Shown here: positions 18,684-31,124 of the stretch, piece after piece
How the letters are laid out: every line of letters begins with the position of its first letter
Position numbering within the stretch: position 1 is the stretch's first letter
Origin: Betaproteobacteria bacterium SCN2
Lineage (GTDB): Bacteria > Pseudomonadota > Gammaproteobacteria > Burkholderiales > Thiobacillaceae
Direction: 5' to 3'
NCBI GenBank assembly: GCA_008923285.1
Contig: WBSG01000002.1
Span: 62,001-126,000 of the forward strand
DNA length: 64,000 nucleotides
Translations under genes and position numbers: made by a program
The notes under the pieces: model-generated
The model's input: only the letters and a program-made list of their open reading frames with translations
Databases searched by the model: none
What the model was told of the DNA's origin: nothing

Positions 18684-19372
18684 TGGAACAGCTGGACATT
18701 GCCGTGATCGACTATGGCATGGGCAATCTGCGCTCGGTGGACAAGGCGCTGGAATACGTGTCGCCCAGGGCGAGGGTCAAGGTGACGTCCAGTCCTGACG
18801 AAATTCTCTCAGCAGCCCGTGTGGTGTTCCCGGGGCAGGGTGCGGCGCGTGACTGCATGCGCGAAATCGACGCGCGCGGCCTGCGCGAGGTCATCAAGCA
18901 GGCGGCGCAGACCAAGCCCTTCCTCGGCATCTGCATGGGACTGCAGGTGCTGTTCGAGCACAGCGAGGAGGGCGATACGCCCTGTCTCGGCATTTTCAAG
19001 GGCGAGGTCATGCGCTTTCCCAGGGAAGCCATGCACGACGACAAGGGCGAGAAGCTCAAGGTCCCGCACATGGGCTGGAACAACGTGCACCAGGCCATGG
19101 GACACCCCTTGTGGGCCGGCATCGAGGACGGCAGCCGCTTCTATTACGTGCACAGCTATTTCGTGCAGCCGACCACTCCCGAGAACGTGGCGGGTTTTTC
19201 GCACTATCCGTTTCCGTTCACCTCGGCGGTGGCCTCGGGTAATATCTTTGCCGTGCAGTTCCATCCCGAGAAAAGCGCCCAGGCGGGACTGACGCTGCTG
19301 GGCAATTTCATCACCTGGGACCCTTTCAACGCTCAACCATCGGCCTGCGACATGGCCGGCACCTGTGCCTAA
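18683..19372 (+). CDS. hisH: Imidazole glycerol phosphate synthase, glutaminase subunit
   Basis: HisH releases ammonia from glutamine and passes it to HisF. The 229-residue class I amidotransferase has the start [14 protein letters not shown], the nucleophile motif [11 protein letters not shown] with Cys near residue 83, and the His-Glu pair in AVQFHPEKS near residue 195. The ATG shares one base with the hisB stop. It has a slightly long C-terminal tail ([16 protein letters not shown]), with no visible role. Confidence 0.96.
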   Translation: MEQLDIAVIDYGMGNLRSVDKALEYVSPRARVKVTSSPDEILSAARVVFPGQGAARDCMREIDARGLREVIKQAAQTKPFLGICMGLQVLFEHSEEGDTPCLGIFKGEVMRFPREAMHDDKGEKLKVPHMGWNNVHQAMGHPLWAGIEDGSRFYYVHSYFVQPTTPENVAGFSHYPFPFTSAVASGNIFAVQFHPEKSAQAGLTLLGNFITWDPFNAQPSACDMAGTCA

Positions 19373-19389
19373 ACCGATTTAACCGCATC

Positions 19390-20145
19390 ATGCTGATTAT
19401 TCCTGCCATCGATCTCAAGGACGGACACTGCGTCCGGCTCGAACAGGGCGAAATGGACCGCGCCACCGTGTTTTCCGAAGACCCCGCTGCCATGGCCCGC
19501 CATTGGGTGAAGCAGGGTGCCCGCCGCCTGCATCTGGTCGATCTCAACGGCGCCTTTGCCGGCAAGCCGGTGAACGAGGATGCGATCAAGGCCATCGTCC
19601 AGGAAATGGGCGACGAAATCCCCGTGCAGCTGGGTGGCGGCATTCGTGATCTCGACACCATCGAGCGCTATCTCGACGACGGCATCCGCTACGTCATCAT
19701 CGGCACCGCGGCAGTCAAGAATCCCGGCTTCCTGCACGAGGCCTGCGATGCCTTCCCCGGCCACATCATCGTCGGCCTGGACGCCAGGGACGGCAAGGTG
19801 GCGGTGGACGGCTGGTCCAAGGTCACCGACCACGATGTCGTCGACCTCGCCCAGCGCTTCCAGGACTACGGCGTGGAAGCTGTGATCTACACCGACATCG
19901 GCCGCGACGGCATGCTCACCGGCGTCAACATCGATGCCACGGTCAAGCTGGCCCAGGCCCTGCACATTCCCGTCATTGCCAGCGGCGGCATCACCAATCT
20001 CGACGACGTGAAGAACCTTTCCGCGGTCGCTGCCGAGGGCATCATGGGCGCCATCACCGGCCGCGCCATCTACCAGGGCACGCTCGACTTTGCCACCGCG
20101 CAGAAGCTGGCGGACGAGCTGGCCGGAAAAATTTACGGGGAATAA
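19390..20145 (+). CDS. hisA: Phosphoribosylformimino-5-aminoimidazole carboxamide ribotide isomerase
   Basis: HisA carries out the Amadori-type isomerisation of ProFAR to PRFAR. The 251-residue TIM barrel starts [16 protein letters not shown] with the catalytic Asp near residue 8, has [19 protein letters not shown] and the second catalytic Asp in [12 protein letters not shown] near 130, and ends with the phosphate loop [10 protein letters not shown]. It is followed by hisF, a close relative, overlapping by one base. Confidence 0.97.
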   Translation: MLIIPAIDLKDGHCVRLEQGEMDRATVFSEDPAAMARHWVKQGARRLHLVDLNGAFAGKPVNEDAIKAIVQEMGDEIPVQLGGGIRDLDTIERYLDDGIRYVIIGTAAVKNPGFLHEACDAFPGHIIVGLDARDGKVAVDGWSKVTDHDVVDLAQRFQDYGVEAVIYTDIGRDGMLTGVNIDATVKLAQALHIPVIASGGITNLDDVKNLSAVAAEGIMGAITGRAIYQGTLDFATAQKLADELAGKIYGE

Positions 20146-20900
20146 TGCTCGCCAAACGCATCATTCCCTGTCTCGATGTGACCGCCGGGCGCGTGGTCAA
20201 GGGCGTCAACTTCGTCGAACTGAAGGACGCGGGCGACCCGGTCGAGATCGCCAAGCGCTACAACGACGCCGGCGCGGACGAGTTGACCTTTCTCGACATC
20301 ACCGCCAGTTCCGACGAGCGTGACATCATTCTTCATATTATTGAAGCCGTGGCCGAACAGGTGTTCATTCCCCTCACCGTCGGCGGTGGCGTGCGCAAGG
20401 TCGACGACATCCGCCGCCTGCTCAATGCAGGCGCCGACAAGGTCAGCATCAACACTTCCGCCGTGACAAATCCGGAACTGGTGGCCGAGGCCTCCGGCTT
20501 CTTCGGCTCGCAGTGCATCGTCGTCGCCATCGATTCCAAGCGCGTGGGCGACCACTGGGAGGTCTTCACCCATGGCGGACGCAAGGCTACGGGGCTGGAC
20601 GCCATCGACTGGGCGAGAAAAATGCAAAGCCTGGGCGCCGGCGAACTGCTGCTGACCTCCATGGATCGCGACGGCACCAAGAGCGGCTTCGACCTGGAGC
20701 TGACGCGGCGCATTTCCGATGCGGTCGACATTCCCATCATCGCCAGCGGCGGGGTGGGCAATCTGCAGCATCTGGTCGACGGGGTGAGGGAAGGGCATGC
20801 CGATGCGGTGCTGGCGGCGAGCATTTTCCACTTCGGCGAATACACTGTGGACGAGGCCAAGCGCTACATGAAGCAGCACGGCATCGAGGTGCGGCTGTGA
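20145..20900 (+). CDS. hisF: Imidazole glycerol phosphate synthase, cyclase subunit
   Basis: HisF uses ammonia from HisH to close the imidazole ring, giving IGP and AICAR. The 251-residue barrel has the catalytic aspartates in [15 protein letters not shown] near residue 11 and [14 protein letters not shown] near 130, with phosphate loops [12 protein letters not shown] and [10 protein letters not shown]. The ATG overlaps the hisA stop (TAATG). Confidence 0.98.
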   Translation: MLAKRIIPCLDVTAGRVVKGVNFVELKDAGDPVEIAKRYNDAGADELTFLDITASSDERDIILHIIEAVAEQVFIPLTVGGGVRKVDDIRRLLNAGADKVSINTSAVTNPELVAEASGFFGSQCIVVAIDSKRVGDHWEVFTHGGRKATGLDAIDWARKMQSLGAGELLLTSMDRDGTKSGFDLELTRRISDAVDIPIIASGGVGNLQHLVDGVREGHADAVLAASIFHFGEYTVDEAKRYMKQHGIEVRL

Positions 20901-21280
20901 GCTGGCTCGACGAAATCCGCTGGGACGACAAGGGCCTGGCCCCGGCCATTGCCCAGGATGCCCAAACCGGGCGCATACTCATGGTTGCCTGGATGAACCG
21001 CGAGTCGCTCGCGCTCACCGCCGAGAAGGGCGAAGCCATCTACTGGTCGCGTTCGCGCAACAAGCTGTGGCACAAGGGCGAGGAGTCAGGCCATGCGCAG
21101 AAGGTGAAGGAAATCCGCCTCGACTGCGACGAGGACGTCATCGTGCTGCAGGTGGAGCAGCAGGGCGGCATCGCCTGCCATACCGGGCGCGAAAGCTGTT
21201 TCTACCGCGTGCTCAAGGATGGGGCGTGGCAGACTGTGGACCCGGTGCTGAAGGACCCGAGCGAGATCTACAAAAAATGA
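20897..21280 (+). CDS. hisI: Phosphoribosyl-AMP cyclohydrolase
   Basis: HisI opens the adenine ring of PR-AMP, the third step of the pathway. The 127-residue single-domain enzyme has [28 protein letters not shown], and the zinc/metal site [23 protein letters not shown]. The GTG start overlaps the hisF stop by four bases (GTGA). HisE is a separate gene here, unlike the fused HisIE of enterobacteria. Confidence 0.97.
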   Translation: MSWLDEIRWDDKGLAPAIAQDAQTGRILMVAWMNRESLALTAEKGEAIYWSRSRNKLWHKGEESGHAQKVKEIRLDCDEDVIVLQVEQQGGIACHTGRESCFYRVLKDGAWQTVDPVLKDPSEIYKK

Positions 21281-21594
21281 GCGAAGACATCCTGAAACGC
21301 CTGACCGAGACGCTGGCAGCGCGCAAGACCGCATCGCCGGACTCTTCCTACGTGGCCAGGCTACATGCCAAGGGGCTGGATGCCATCCTCAAGAAGATCG
21401 GCGAGGAGGCCACCGAGACGGTGATGGCGGCCAAGGACGGCCAGAACGAAAAGATCATCTACGAAGTGGCCGATCTGTGGTTTCATACGCTCGTGCTGTT
21501 GTCGCACAAGGGCTTGACGGCTCAGGACGTGCTGAATGAGCTGGCGCGGCGAGAAGGCGTGTCGGGTATTGATGAAAAGGCGTCAAGGAAATGA
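21277..21594 (+). CDS. hisE: Phosphoribosyl-ATP pyrophosphohydrolase
   Basis: HisE removes PPi from PR-ATP, the second step of histidine synthesis. The 105-residue all-helical MazG-like protein has [15 protein letters not shown] with the metal-binding EExxE pattern and [14 protein letters not shown] with the E..D pair. The ATG overlaps the hisI stop (ATGA). The first enzyme, HisG, is not in the window. Confidence 0.96.
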   Translation: MSEDILKRLTETLAARKTASPDSSYVARLHAKGLDAILKKIGEEATETVMAAKDGQNEKIIYEVADLWFHTLVLLSHKGLTAQDVLNELARREGVSGIDEKASRK

Positions 21595-21923
21595 GCAACT
21601 GCATATTTTGCAAGATCATCGCGGGCGAAATTCCCGCGACCAAAGTATATGAGGACGACGATGTCCTGGCTTTCCATGACATCAATCCCATGGCACGTGT
21701 GCATTTCATGCTTATTCCCAAGCCGCATATTGCTTCGCTGGCCGATGCCGCCCCTGAACACCAGGCGCTTCTGGGTAAAATAATGCTGCTTGCGCCCCGG
21801 CTGGCGAAAGAGCAGGGTCTGGACAGCGGTTTCAAGACCCTGATCAACACCGGGCGTGGCGGCGGCCAGGAAGTGTTCCACCTGCACGTGCATGTGTTCG
21901 GCGGCGGTCCTGCCGTCAAATGA
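21591..21923 (+). CDS. hinT: HIT-family nucleotide hydrolase, HinT type
   Basis: A 110-residue HIT protein. It has [20 protein letters not shown] at the start, [10 protein letters not shown], and the catalytic histidine triad HLHVHVFGG at the end. HinT proteins hydrolyse purine nucleoside phosphoramidates and some AMP-lysine conjugates. The ATG overlaps the hisE stop, so it is translated with the his genes, a linkage common in Betaproteobacteria. The C terminus ends soon after the triad, as in short HinT forms. Confidence 0.95.
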   Translation: MSNCIFCKIIAGEIPATKVYEDDDVLAFHDINPMARVHFMLIPKPHIASLADAAPEHQALLGKIMLLAPRLAKEQGLDSGFKTLINTGRGGGQEVFHLHVHVFGGGPAVK

Positions 21924-21941
21924 TTATTCAAGGAGACTGAC

Positions 21942-22163
21942 ATGGGTAGTTTCAGCATTTGGCATTGGCTGATTGTTCTTTTGATCGTGCTGCTGGTGTT
22001 CGGCACCAAGAAGCTGCGCAACATGGGTTCTGACCTGGGTGGCGCGGTGAAAAACTTCAAGGATGCCGTGAAGGACGAAAACGCCAAGCTCGCCGACAAA
22101 AGCGAGAAGAGCGAAAGCGGCGCCACCATCGATGCAGAAGTGAAGGACAAACAGCAAAGCTGA
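21942..22163 (+). CDS. tatA: Sec-independent protein translocase component TatA
   Basis: A 73-residue TatA: a short periplasmic N terminus, one membrane helix ([16 protein letters not shown]), the [14 protein letters not shown] hinge with its conserved Phe-Gly, an amphipathic helix, and a charged tail. TatA forms the pore for folded proteins such as cofactor-bearing periplasmic enzymes. AAGGAGA precedes the ATG. tatB and tatC follow. Confidence 0.96.
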   Translation: MGSFSIWHWLIVLLIVLLVFGTKKLRNMGSDLGGAVKNFKDAVKDENAKLADKSEKSESGATIDAEVKDKQQS

Positions 22164-22167
22164 GATT

Positions 22168-22224
22168 CAAGTTGCAAGCGCCAAGTTGCAAGGGATTTCC
22201 TTGTGACTTGTAACTTGTATCTTG
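22168..22224. repeat. Intergenic 7-mer-repeat hairpin (R5)
   Basis: Between tatA and tatB. The left arm (22168-22192) is CAAGTTG, CAAGCGC, CAAGTTG, CAAG. The right arm (22200-22224) on the minus strand is CAAGATA, CAAGTTA, CAAGTCA, CAAG. Both arms thus repeat CAAGNNN with a period of seven, so the CAAG blocks pair with CTTG blocks while the three-base spacers vary. The loop is seven bases. Confidence 0.85.
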
Positions 22225-22234
22225 TACCAGAACC

Positions 22235-22654
22235 ATGTTCGACATCGGTTTCACCGAGCTTCTCGTCATTGGCGTCGTGGCCCTGCTGGTTGTCGGCCCC
22301 GAGCGCCTGCCCAAGGTCGCGCGCACGGCAGGCCACCTGTTCGGCCGCTTCCAGCGTTACGTCACCACCGTCAAGGCGGACATCGGGCGGGAAATGGAAA
22401 TCGATGAGTTGCGCAAGGCGGGGCAGAGCTTCAAGGAATCGATCGAACGGGCTGCGCGCGGCGTGGAGTCCGGCGTCAAGGAAGCCGAATACAGCATGCG
22501 CGATGAAGTCGTCAGTCCGATCGAGGAGGCCGCCAGCGCTGTTTCCCAGCCTGACCTGTTCGATGGCGAGGCGAAGAAAGCCGCTAGCCAGGCCGGCGAT
22601 TCGCACGACCAGGCGGCCGCCCGCTCCGCAGGTGCGCCGGACGGCAAGCCATGA
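22235..22654 (+). CDS. tatB: Sec-independent protein translocase component TatB
   Basis: A 139-residue TatB: the helix FDIGFTELLVIGVVALLVVGPERLPKVAR includes the conserved Glu near residue 8 and the GPERLP hinge, followed by a long amphipathic helix and a variable tail. TatB works with TatC to bind twin-arginine signal peptides. It starts 11 bases after repeat element R5, and its stop overlaps the tatC start. Confidence 0.96.
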   Translation: MFDIGFTELLVIGVVALLVVGPERLPKVARTAGHLFGRFQRYVTTVKADIGREMEIDELRKAGQSFKESIERAARGVESGVKEAEYSMRDEVVSPIEEAASAVSQPDLFDGEAKKAASQAGDSHDQAAARSAGAPDGKP

Positions 22655-23589
22655 GCGACACATCGAGCAAGGAGGAGAGCTTCATCTCCCACCTGATTGA
22701 ACTGCGCAACCGGCTGATGCGTGCGGTAGTGGCAGTTGCGCTGATTTTCATTGTCCTGTTCCCGTGGGCCAATGACCTCTACACCGCCCTGGCCCAGCCC
22801 CTGATCGGCAAGCTGCCGCAGGGCAGCCAGATGATCGCCACGGGGGTGGTCACCACCTTCTTCATTCCGCTCAAGGTCGCGATGATGACAGCCTTCCTCA
22901 TCGCGCTGCCCTACGTGCTATACCAGGTGTGGGCTTTCGTCGCGCCCGGGCTGTACCTCCATGAGCGCAAGCTTGGATTGCCGCTGCTTGTGGCCAGCGT
23001 GGCACTGTTCTTCATCGGCATGTCGTTCGCCTACTTCCTGGTGTTCCCGGTGGTGTTCGGCTTTCTGGCCGGCACTACGCCGGAGGGCGTGAATTTCGCG
23101 CCTGACATCGGCGCCTACCTCGATTTCGTGATGACGCTGTTCCTCGCCTTCGGCGTCACTTTCGAAGTGCCGGTGGTGGTGATTCTGCTGGTGCTGACCA
23201 ACCTAGTGTCGGTGCAGAAACTGAGGGAAGCGCGCCCCTATGTCATTGTCGGCGCTTTCGTGATCGGCGCAATCTTCACGCCTCCCGATGTGATTTCGCA
23301 GATCATGCTGGCCGTCCCGCTGTGGCTGCTGTATGAACTCGGCATCATACTCGGCGCATTCATGCGCAAGGTCAAACCGCTGCAGCGAGATATGCAAACA
23401 ACGGAGGAAGCGCCGGCAGAGCAGGCGCCAGCGCAGGAAGCAGGCCAGCCAACCCAGAAGCATGCGCCTTATCCGACCTATCCCTCGGACTACAAGCCCT
23501 TGACCTACGAGGAAATGGAAGCCGAGCTTGATCGTATCGACGCCGAGAACAAGGCCAACGAGAACAAGACGGATAAGCCGGCTTCCTGA
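22651..23589 (+). CDS. tatC: Sec-independent protein translocase component TatC
   Basis: A polytopic protein with six membrane segments. SHLIELRNRLMRAVVAV lies at the N terminus with the conserved Glu-Leu-Arg-Arg-type motif, FEVPVVVILLV sits mid-protein, and FVIGAIFTPPDVISQ lies before the last helices. TatC is the signal-peptide receptor. At 312 residues it is longer than usual (about 255) because of a hydrophilic C-terminal tail of about 60 residues rich in Glu, Ala and Pro. The ATG overlaps the tatB stop. Confidence 0.96.
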   Translation: MSDTSSKEESFISHLIELRNRLMRAVVAVALIFIVLFPWANDLYTALAQPLIGKLPQGSQMIATGVVTTFFIPLKVAMMTAFLIALPYVLYQVWAFVAPGLYLHERKLGLPLLVASVALFFIGMSFAYFLVFPVVFGFLAGTTPEGVNFAPDIGAYLDFVMTLFLAFGVTFEVPVVVILLVLTNLVSVQKLREARPYVIVGAFVIGAIFTPPDVISQIMLAVPLWLLYELGIILGAFMRKVKPLQRDMQTTEEAPAEQAPAQEAGQPTQKHAPYPTYPSDYKPLTYEEMEAELDRIDAENKANENKTDKPAS

Positions 23590-23926
23590 TGCACATTTTT
23601 CGAGTGGAATTGCTGTATCCACACGAAACAAGTGTGCGGGCGGCTTCGCAAGGCAGCATTCATGCAATCAAATCAGTCAGGCGGGATGTGCGGAATACCC
23701 ATTCCCATTGCTCTTGACCGGGCTCGGCAGAGCGCATCATAGGCGGCCGCATTGTCGAATATCCAGGATCACCGCCAGTTGAGGCCGTCTACTTCGTACG
23801 AGCCGGATTTGCCTATCCATCCTCGAATCTTGGCGAGAGAATTCGCCGGACGGAGCGCGGCGAAACATCCTGCAATGCGCGGCAGGCATTGCGTTCTTGT
23901 GCGGCAGGGGGCTCGCGGCGGCTGAT
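23590..23926. other. Gene-poor interval between tatC and the LysR gene
   Basis: 337 bases with no gene I can support. It has no strong hairpin or T-run. A minus-strand frame continues across part of it (to 23769) but has the shadow composition of the LysR gene on its other end. It may hold decayed coding sequence. Confidence 0.5.
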
Positions 23927-24874
23927 TCATTTGCCCCCACGCATGGCGGCACTGCTGCTTGGGTGCTTCGCCTCCAGCAGCGCTGGGCCGAACTCCCGCA
24001 GAAACTCTCGAAACTGCCGGATTACGGGTAGCTCGGCTTTCGGCTTCAGGTAGACCAAATACCAGTGGCCTCTGATCGGCAGTCCTCTTACATTCAGCAC
24101 CCGGATCTCGTCGCCGAAGTGCGAAGTTTGCAGCATCGTGCGCGAGACGATGGACACCCCGATCCCGGTTGCAACTGCCTGCTCGATGGCAAAATTGCTG
24201 CCGAGTTCCATTCGCGGCCGCAGCCGGATTCCCTGCTGCTGCAAATGCCGTTCGATCGTCGTGCGCGTGCCTGAGCCGCTTTCCCTTTGCAGGAACGGGT
24301 ACTCGCATAGCTCTTCGAGGCTGATCTTCCGCTTTCGTGTTGCCAGCGGGTGAGTGCGTGCCGCGATGGCCACCAGCTCATTGGGCAGGAATGCCTCGAC
24401 CGCAATGTCCGGGCCATGCGGCGGCACGCTAAAGATATACAGGTCGTCGAGATTGTCGCGCATGCGCTGCAGCATAACCTCGCGCTGGGTCACGGTGAGG
24501 GAGGGCTCGATCGCCGGGTGCTGTTTCAAAAAATATCCCAGGATGCGCGGGACAAAGAACTTGGCCGAGGTGACCACACCGAGACGCAGCCGCCCCCCTT
24601 CCAGCCCATTCAGCGCCTGCAGGCGTGCGTGCATCGCCTCGAGGCTGTCGAGCACCGTGCGCGCAGTATGCAATACCACCTCACCGGCCTCGGTCAGGTG
24701 CATCCGCTTGCCGAGCGGATAGAACAGGGGGCTGCCGACCAATTCCTGCAATTGCGCCATTTGCATTGATACGGTCGGTTGTGTGAGATGCAATTCGCGC
24801 GCAGCCTGGCTGAAATTCTGGCTGCGGGCGATCCGCTCGAATACCTGGAGTTGGCGCACGGTAGGCTGACGCAT
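23927..24874 (-). CDS. LysR-family regulator, CbbR-like
   Basis: A 315-residue LysR regulator with the helix-turn-helix at residues 3-62 (LQVFERIARSQNFSQAARELHLTQPTVSMQM) and a two-lobed effector domain (residues 90-300). The N terminus, with TVRQLQVFERIARS and TQPTVSMQM, is close to CbbR, the activator of Calvin-cycle genes. No cbb genes lie in the window, so CbbR-like is the limit of the call. It is divergent from sulP across a 126-base AT-rich region that contains a matching operator. Confidence 0.88.
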   Translation of the reverse strand: MRQPTVRQLQVFERIARSQNFSQAARELHLTQPTVSMQMAQLQELVGSPLFYPLGKRMHLTEAGEVVLHTARTVLDSLEAMHARLQALNGLEGGRLRLGVVTSAKFFVPRILGYFLKQHPAIEPSLTVTQREVMLQRMRDNLDDLYIFSVPPHGPDIAVEAFLPNELVAIAARTHPLATRKRKISLEELCEYPFLQRESGSGTRTTIERHLQQQGIRLRPRMELGSNFAIEQAVATGIGVSIVSRTMLQTSHFGDEIRVLNVRGLPIRGHWYLVYLKPKAELPVIRQFREFLREFGPALLEAKHPSSSAAMRGGK

Positions 24875-24907
24875 ATTTTTAAAATAGTTAAATATCTATA
24901 TAAACAA

Positions 24908-24920
24908 TCATAACAATTGA
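24908..24920 (+). promoter_or_regulatory. LysR-type operator in the lysR-sulP spacer
   Basis: TCATAACAATTGA fits both T-N11-A and the CbbR pattern TNA-N7-TNA. It is palindromic at its ends and sits inside a longer near-palindrome (ATAAACAATCA / TGATTTTTAT). The 24875-25000 spacer is much more AT-rich than the window average. Confidence 0.55.
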
Positions 24921-25000
24921 TTTTTATCTAGACAATAAGCCCTTTAGACTGCAGCCGTTGATGGCGTCAGCCCATCTTGAATTCGCAGGGGGATGTGTCG

Positions 25001-27088
25001 ATGAATCGTTCTTTGCATGACTGGCTGCCGTTTTTGCGCTGGTTTCCCATGTCTGCGGCGACAGCGCGCGCGGATATCCTGGCTGGGATCACCGTAGCGC
25101 TGATCCTGGTGCCGCAAAGCATGGCCTATGCCTTGCTTGCCGGCCTGCCGGTCGTTTACGGGCTGTATGCAGCGCTGTTGCCTGTGGTGATCGGAGCGTT
25201 GTGGGGCAATTTCAATCTCCTGCATACGGGGCCGGTGGTCATGTTGTCGCTGATGTCCGCCGCTGCCATCGCGCCCCTGGCAATCAGTGGATCCGAGGAG
25301 TTTGTCCAGTTGTCGGTCATGCTGGCGCTGATGGTGGGTGTCCTGCGTCTTGCCATGGGCGCCCTGAAACTGGGCGCCATCGTCAATCTGGTTTCCCATC
25401 CGGTAATGATTGGCTTCACGAACGCGGCTGCGCTCATCATCGGCTTGTCTCAGCTGCGTTTCATCATGAACATGCCCAACCCGGGAACGGGCAGCCTGGT
25501 CGGCGACGTCAGCATGCTCCTGTCGCATGCCGGGCAGGCCTACCTGCCGGCAGTGGTCTTCGCGGCAGGCACCGCGATCATGATGTGGCTGCTTGCGCGC
25601 TGGTTGCCGAAGTTGCCGGCCGTGCTGGCGGCGGTTGTTGTTGGCACGGTGCTCAGTGCCGCCATTGATTACGAGCAGTTGAAACAGTTGCCGGCCTCGC
25701 GTATCGCAGATGCCGAGGTGCGCGGCCTGATCGATGCCTTCGTCGATGCGAACGGGCAGATCAAGACGCTGAATGATGAAATAGCCGTGAAGCGCGCCGC
25801 GCTGCGTGAAGCGGAGTCAACGCGCACGCCTCGGACGACGCTCGAGGCCCTGCGTGCCGAGATCCACATACTCGAAGTGCGCATTGACACCTTGAAGAAG
25901 GAGAATAGCGCGCGTCGGATGGAGATTCATGCCGTGCCGCTGGCGCTTGTCCGGGAGGCGAATGGCACCGTGCTCTACCGCGCACAACAGGCGCCCGAAA
26001 ACGCCGCCCATGAAGCCGGCGCCTGGCGCTTTCAGGGCATCCAGGAGGGCACGGTCACCCTGGCGGCGGGCGGCGACGTCGTGGGCAGGATTCCCGAGGG
26101 CCTGCCTGCTTTCAAGGCGCCGACGCTGGACTGGGCCGCGATGCTTTCGTTGTTGCCGGCTGCGTTCGTGATGGCGCTGATCGGCTTCATGGAGGCCACC
26201 GCGATATCCAAGGCGCTGGCAGCCAAGACTCACCAGCGCATTGACACCAACAAGGAGTTGATCGGACAGGGCTTGGCCAATATTGTCGGCGCCTTTTTCC
26301 AGAGCTACACCGTGAGCGGCTCATTCTCGCGCTCCGCGGTCGCAGGCAGGGCGGGTGCGAAGACCGGGTTGTTCGCGGTGGTCAGTGCGGCGGTCGTGCT
26401 GCTTGTCCTGCTGTTTCTTACGCCTTATCTCTACCATCTTCCGCAGTCGGTGCTGGCCATGATCGTGATGATGGCGGTGCTCGGGCTGATACGCGTGCGT
26501 CCGCTGATACATGCCTGGAAAGTTCAGCGTAGCGATGTTTTTGCCGGCCTGGCGACTTTTGTCGCGACCCTGATGTTTGCGCCGGATATCGCCAATGGCA
26601 TTCTCGTCGGCATGGCGCTTACTGCGATATTGTTGCTCTTGCGCTCTATGAAGCCGCGCGCGCCGGTACTCGGCCGCCGGGAAGACGGCACCATGGCGGG
26701 CATCGATACGGCCAAGCTGGAGCCGACAGGTCAGAATTTCGTCGCAATGCGCTTTGATCAGTCGCTGAATTACCTCAACGTGGCGGCATTCGAGGACACG
26801 GTGCTCGAGGTTCTTGCACGCTATCCCAATGCGCGTGGCATTCTGGTGGTCGGTTCGGGCATCAACGAGATCGATGCGTCAGGCGAGGATAAAGTAAGGG
26901 AACTGGCCAAGCGACTCAGCCAGCAGAACGTGGCGCTAATGTTCAGCAGCCTGAAGGGGCCTGTGGCGACCGTATTCAGGCGCTCTGGACTGCTCCATCA
27001 ACTCGGGCCCGAGAACGTATTCGTGAACAAGGAAGTGGCCGTTGCGGAGGCGTGCAGACGATTCGACATGGCCAGGGCATTGGGATGA
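25001..27088 (+). CDS. SulP-family anion transporter with STAS domain and coiled-coil insertion
   Basis: The 695-residue protein starts with LPFLRWFPMSAATARADILAGITVALILVPQSMAYA, the SulP entry signature, and ends with a STAS domain (about 567-695). SulP proteins carry sulfate, bicarbonate or other anions; beside a CbbR-like regulator, bicarbonate is a fair guess. Residues about 233-355 form a hydrophilic insert between membrane segments, with a heptad-rich stretch (EIAVKRAALREAEST, then EALRAEIHILEVRIDTLKKE) likely to be a coiled coil. It follows AAVVVGTVLSAAI, and GDVVGRIPEGLPAF resumes the normal fold. Start is the ATG at 25001, with AGGGGG before it. Confidence 0.92.
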   Translation: MNRSLHDWLPFLRWFPMSAATARADILAGITVALILVPQSMAYALLAGLPVVYGLYAALLPVVIGALWGNFNLLHTGPVVMLSLMSAAAIAPLAISGSEEFVQLSVMLALMVGVLRLAMGALKLGAIVNLVSHPVMIGFTNAAALIIGLSQLRFIMNMPNPGTGSLVGDVSMLLSHAGQAYLPAVVFAAGTAIMMWLLARWLPKLPAVLAAVVVGTVLSAAIDYEQLKQLPASRIADAEVRGLIDAFVDANGQIKTLNDEIAVKRAALREAESTRTPRTTLEALRAEIHILEVRIDTLKKENSARRMEIHAVPLALVREANGTVLYRAQQAPENAAHEAGAWRFQGIQEGTVTLAAGGDVVGRIPEGLPAFKAPTLDWAAMLSLLPAAFVMALIGFMEATAISKALAAKTHQRIDTNKELIGQGLANIVGAFFQSYTVSGSFSRSAVAGRAGAKTGLFAVVSAAVVLLVLLFLTPYLYHLPQSVLAMIVMMAVLGLIRVRPLIHAWKVQRSDVFAGLATFVATLMFAPDIANGILVGMALTAILLLLRSMKPRAPVLGRREDGTMAGIDTAKLEPTGQNFVAMRFDQSLNYLNVAAFEDTVLEVLARYPNARGILVVGSGINEIDASGEDKVRELAKRLSQQNVALMFSSLKGPVATVFRRSGLLHQLGPENVFVNKEVAVAEACRRFDMARALG

Positions 27089-27391
27089 GGGCAGGTGAGG
27101 CTGGAGTTGCGGTAAGGATGCGCCAAAGGTTTGGCTGCCGCTGACGGACTGGCGCACAGGGGGTGAAGATTCCGGCAGTCTGCCGCGCCACCAAGGCATT
27201 GCCCGTTTTTTTATTCAAGATGATGCTGTTGTCTCTTTCTCGGGCCGTTGATTTGCTTGAAATCACCGTGTTGGGGGCATCTTGGGAACGTGGCTTCTTC
27301 GCTGCGTGAGGATTTGCGGGATTCAAGCGCGGTTCTGCGCCGGGCACGCTTTTCACTGTGCGAAGGAAGTCCGCGAAGGTAAAATTCACCC
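27089..27391. other. Non-coding interval between sulP and dnaE
   Basis: 303 bases with no supported gene. It has a seven-T run near 27207 without a strong stem. A TAAAAT at about 27380 is too close to the ATG to be judged as a promoter. Nothing else was seen. Confidence 0.5.
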
Positions 27392-30826
<3,435 letters not shown>

Positions 30827-30896
30827 GAACTTCCAGCCTCTTCATGCGGTCTTTTCCAGCGAGTTTTTTGTCGCGAGCGCGTGACTTTGCCTATCC

Positions 30897-30913
30897 TTGG
30901 CGCGGCTCCTGCT
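30897..30913 (+). promoter_or_regulatory. Candidate sigma-54 promoter
   Basis: TTGGCGCGGCTCCTGCT has GG (30899-30900) and GC (30911-30912) with exactly ten bases between, as sigma-54 requires. It differs from the consensus YTGGCACGRNNNTTGCW at two places only. It points away from dnaE into a region with no gene on that strand. Confidence 0.55.
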
Positions 30914-30924
30914 GTCTGGTACGA

Positions 30925-31095
30925 AGTGCCTAGCCCCATTCGGGGACATTCTTGCAAATGGGGCTTGCTTTATTTCTAATAATATTAGAAAATACTAATA
31001 ACACGGTGCGTCATCCCCTGATGTGCTGTGTTGTCTCCTCCATCCTCCTCCTTTGGTGGATTTTTAGCCCGGCAACCCCTTGCCGGGCTTTTTTT
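30925..31095 (+). ncRNA. Candidate small RNA between dnaE and acyP
   Basis: The region from the predicted sigma-54 start (about 30925) to a perfect terminator (31066-31095) has no convincing coding frame. It contains a 9-bp hairpin (30932-30940 with 30957-30965), an AU-rich stretch with a 7-bp hairpin (30973-30979 with 30983-30989), unpaired CTAATAATA and ACTAATAAC blocks, and then the pyrimidine-rich CTCCTCCATCCTCCTCC. AAYAAYAA-like blocks under sigma-54 control recall CrcZ-type RNAs that bind Hfq/Crc, but this is only a likeness. The 5' end and existence are inferred. Confidence 0.5.
31066..31095 (+). terminator. Strong Rho-independent terminator
   Basis: A perfect 10-bp stem (31066-31075 with 31080-31089) with a CCCC loop and seven T. 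It lies 240 bases after dnaE and just before the 3' end of acyP on the other strand. It most simply ends a plus-strand transcript starting after dnaE. Confidence 0.9.
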
Positions 31096-31124
31096 ATTAT
31101 TAAATCAGTGTCTTGGGTCTTCTT

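Noticed and set aside
23590-23926. A protein fragment in the gap after tatC on the minus strand
   Set aside because: A frame runs from 24308 to 23769, but most of it overlaps the LysR gene out of frame and no family motif was seen.
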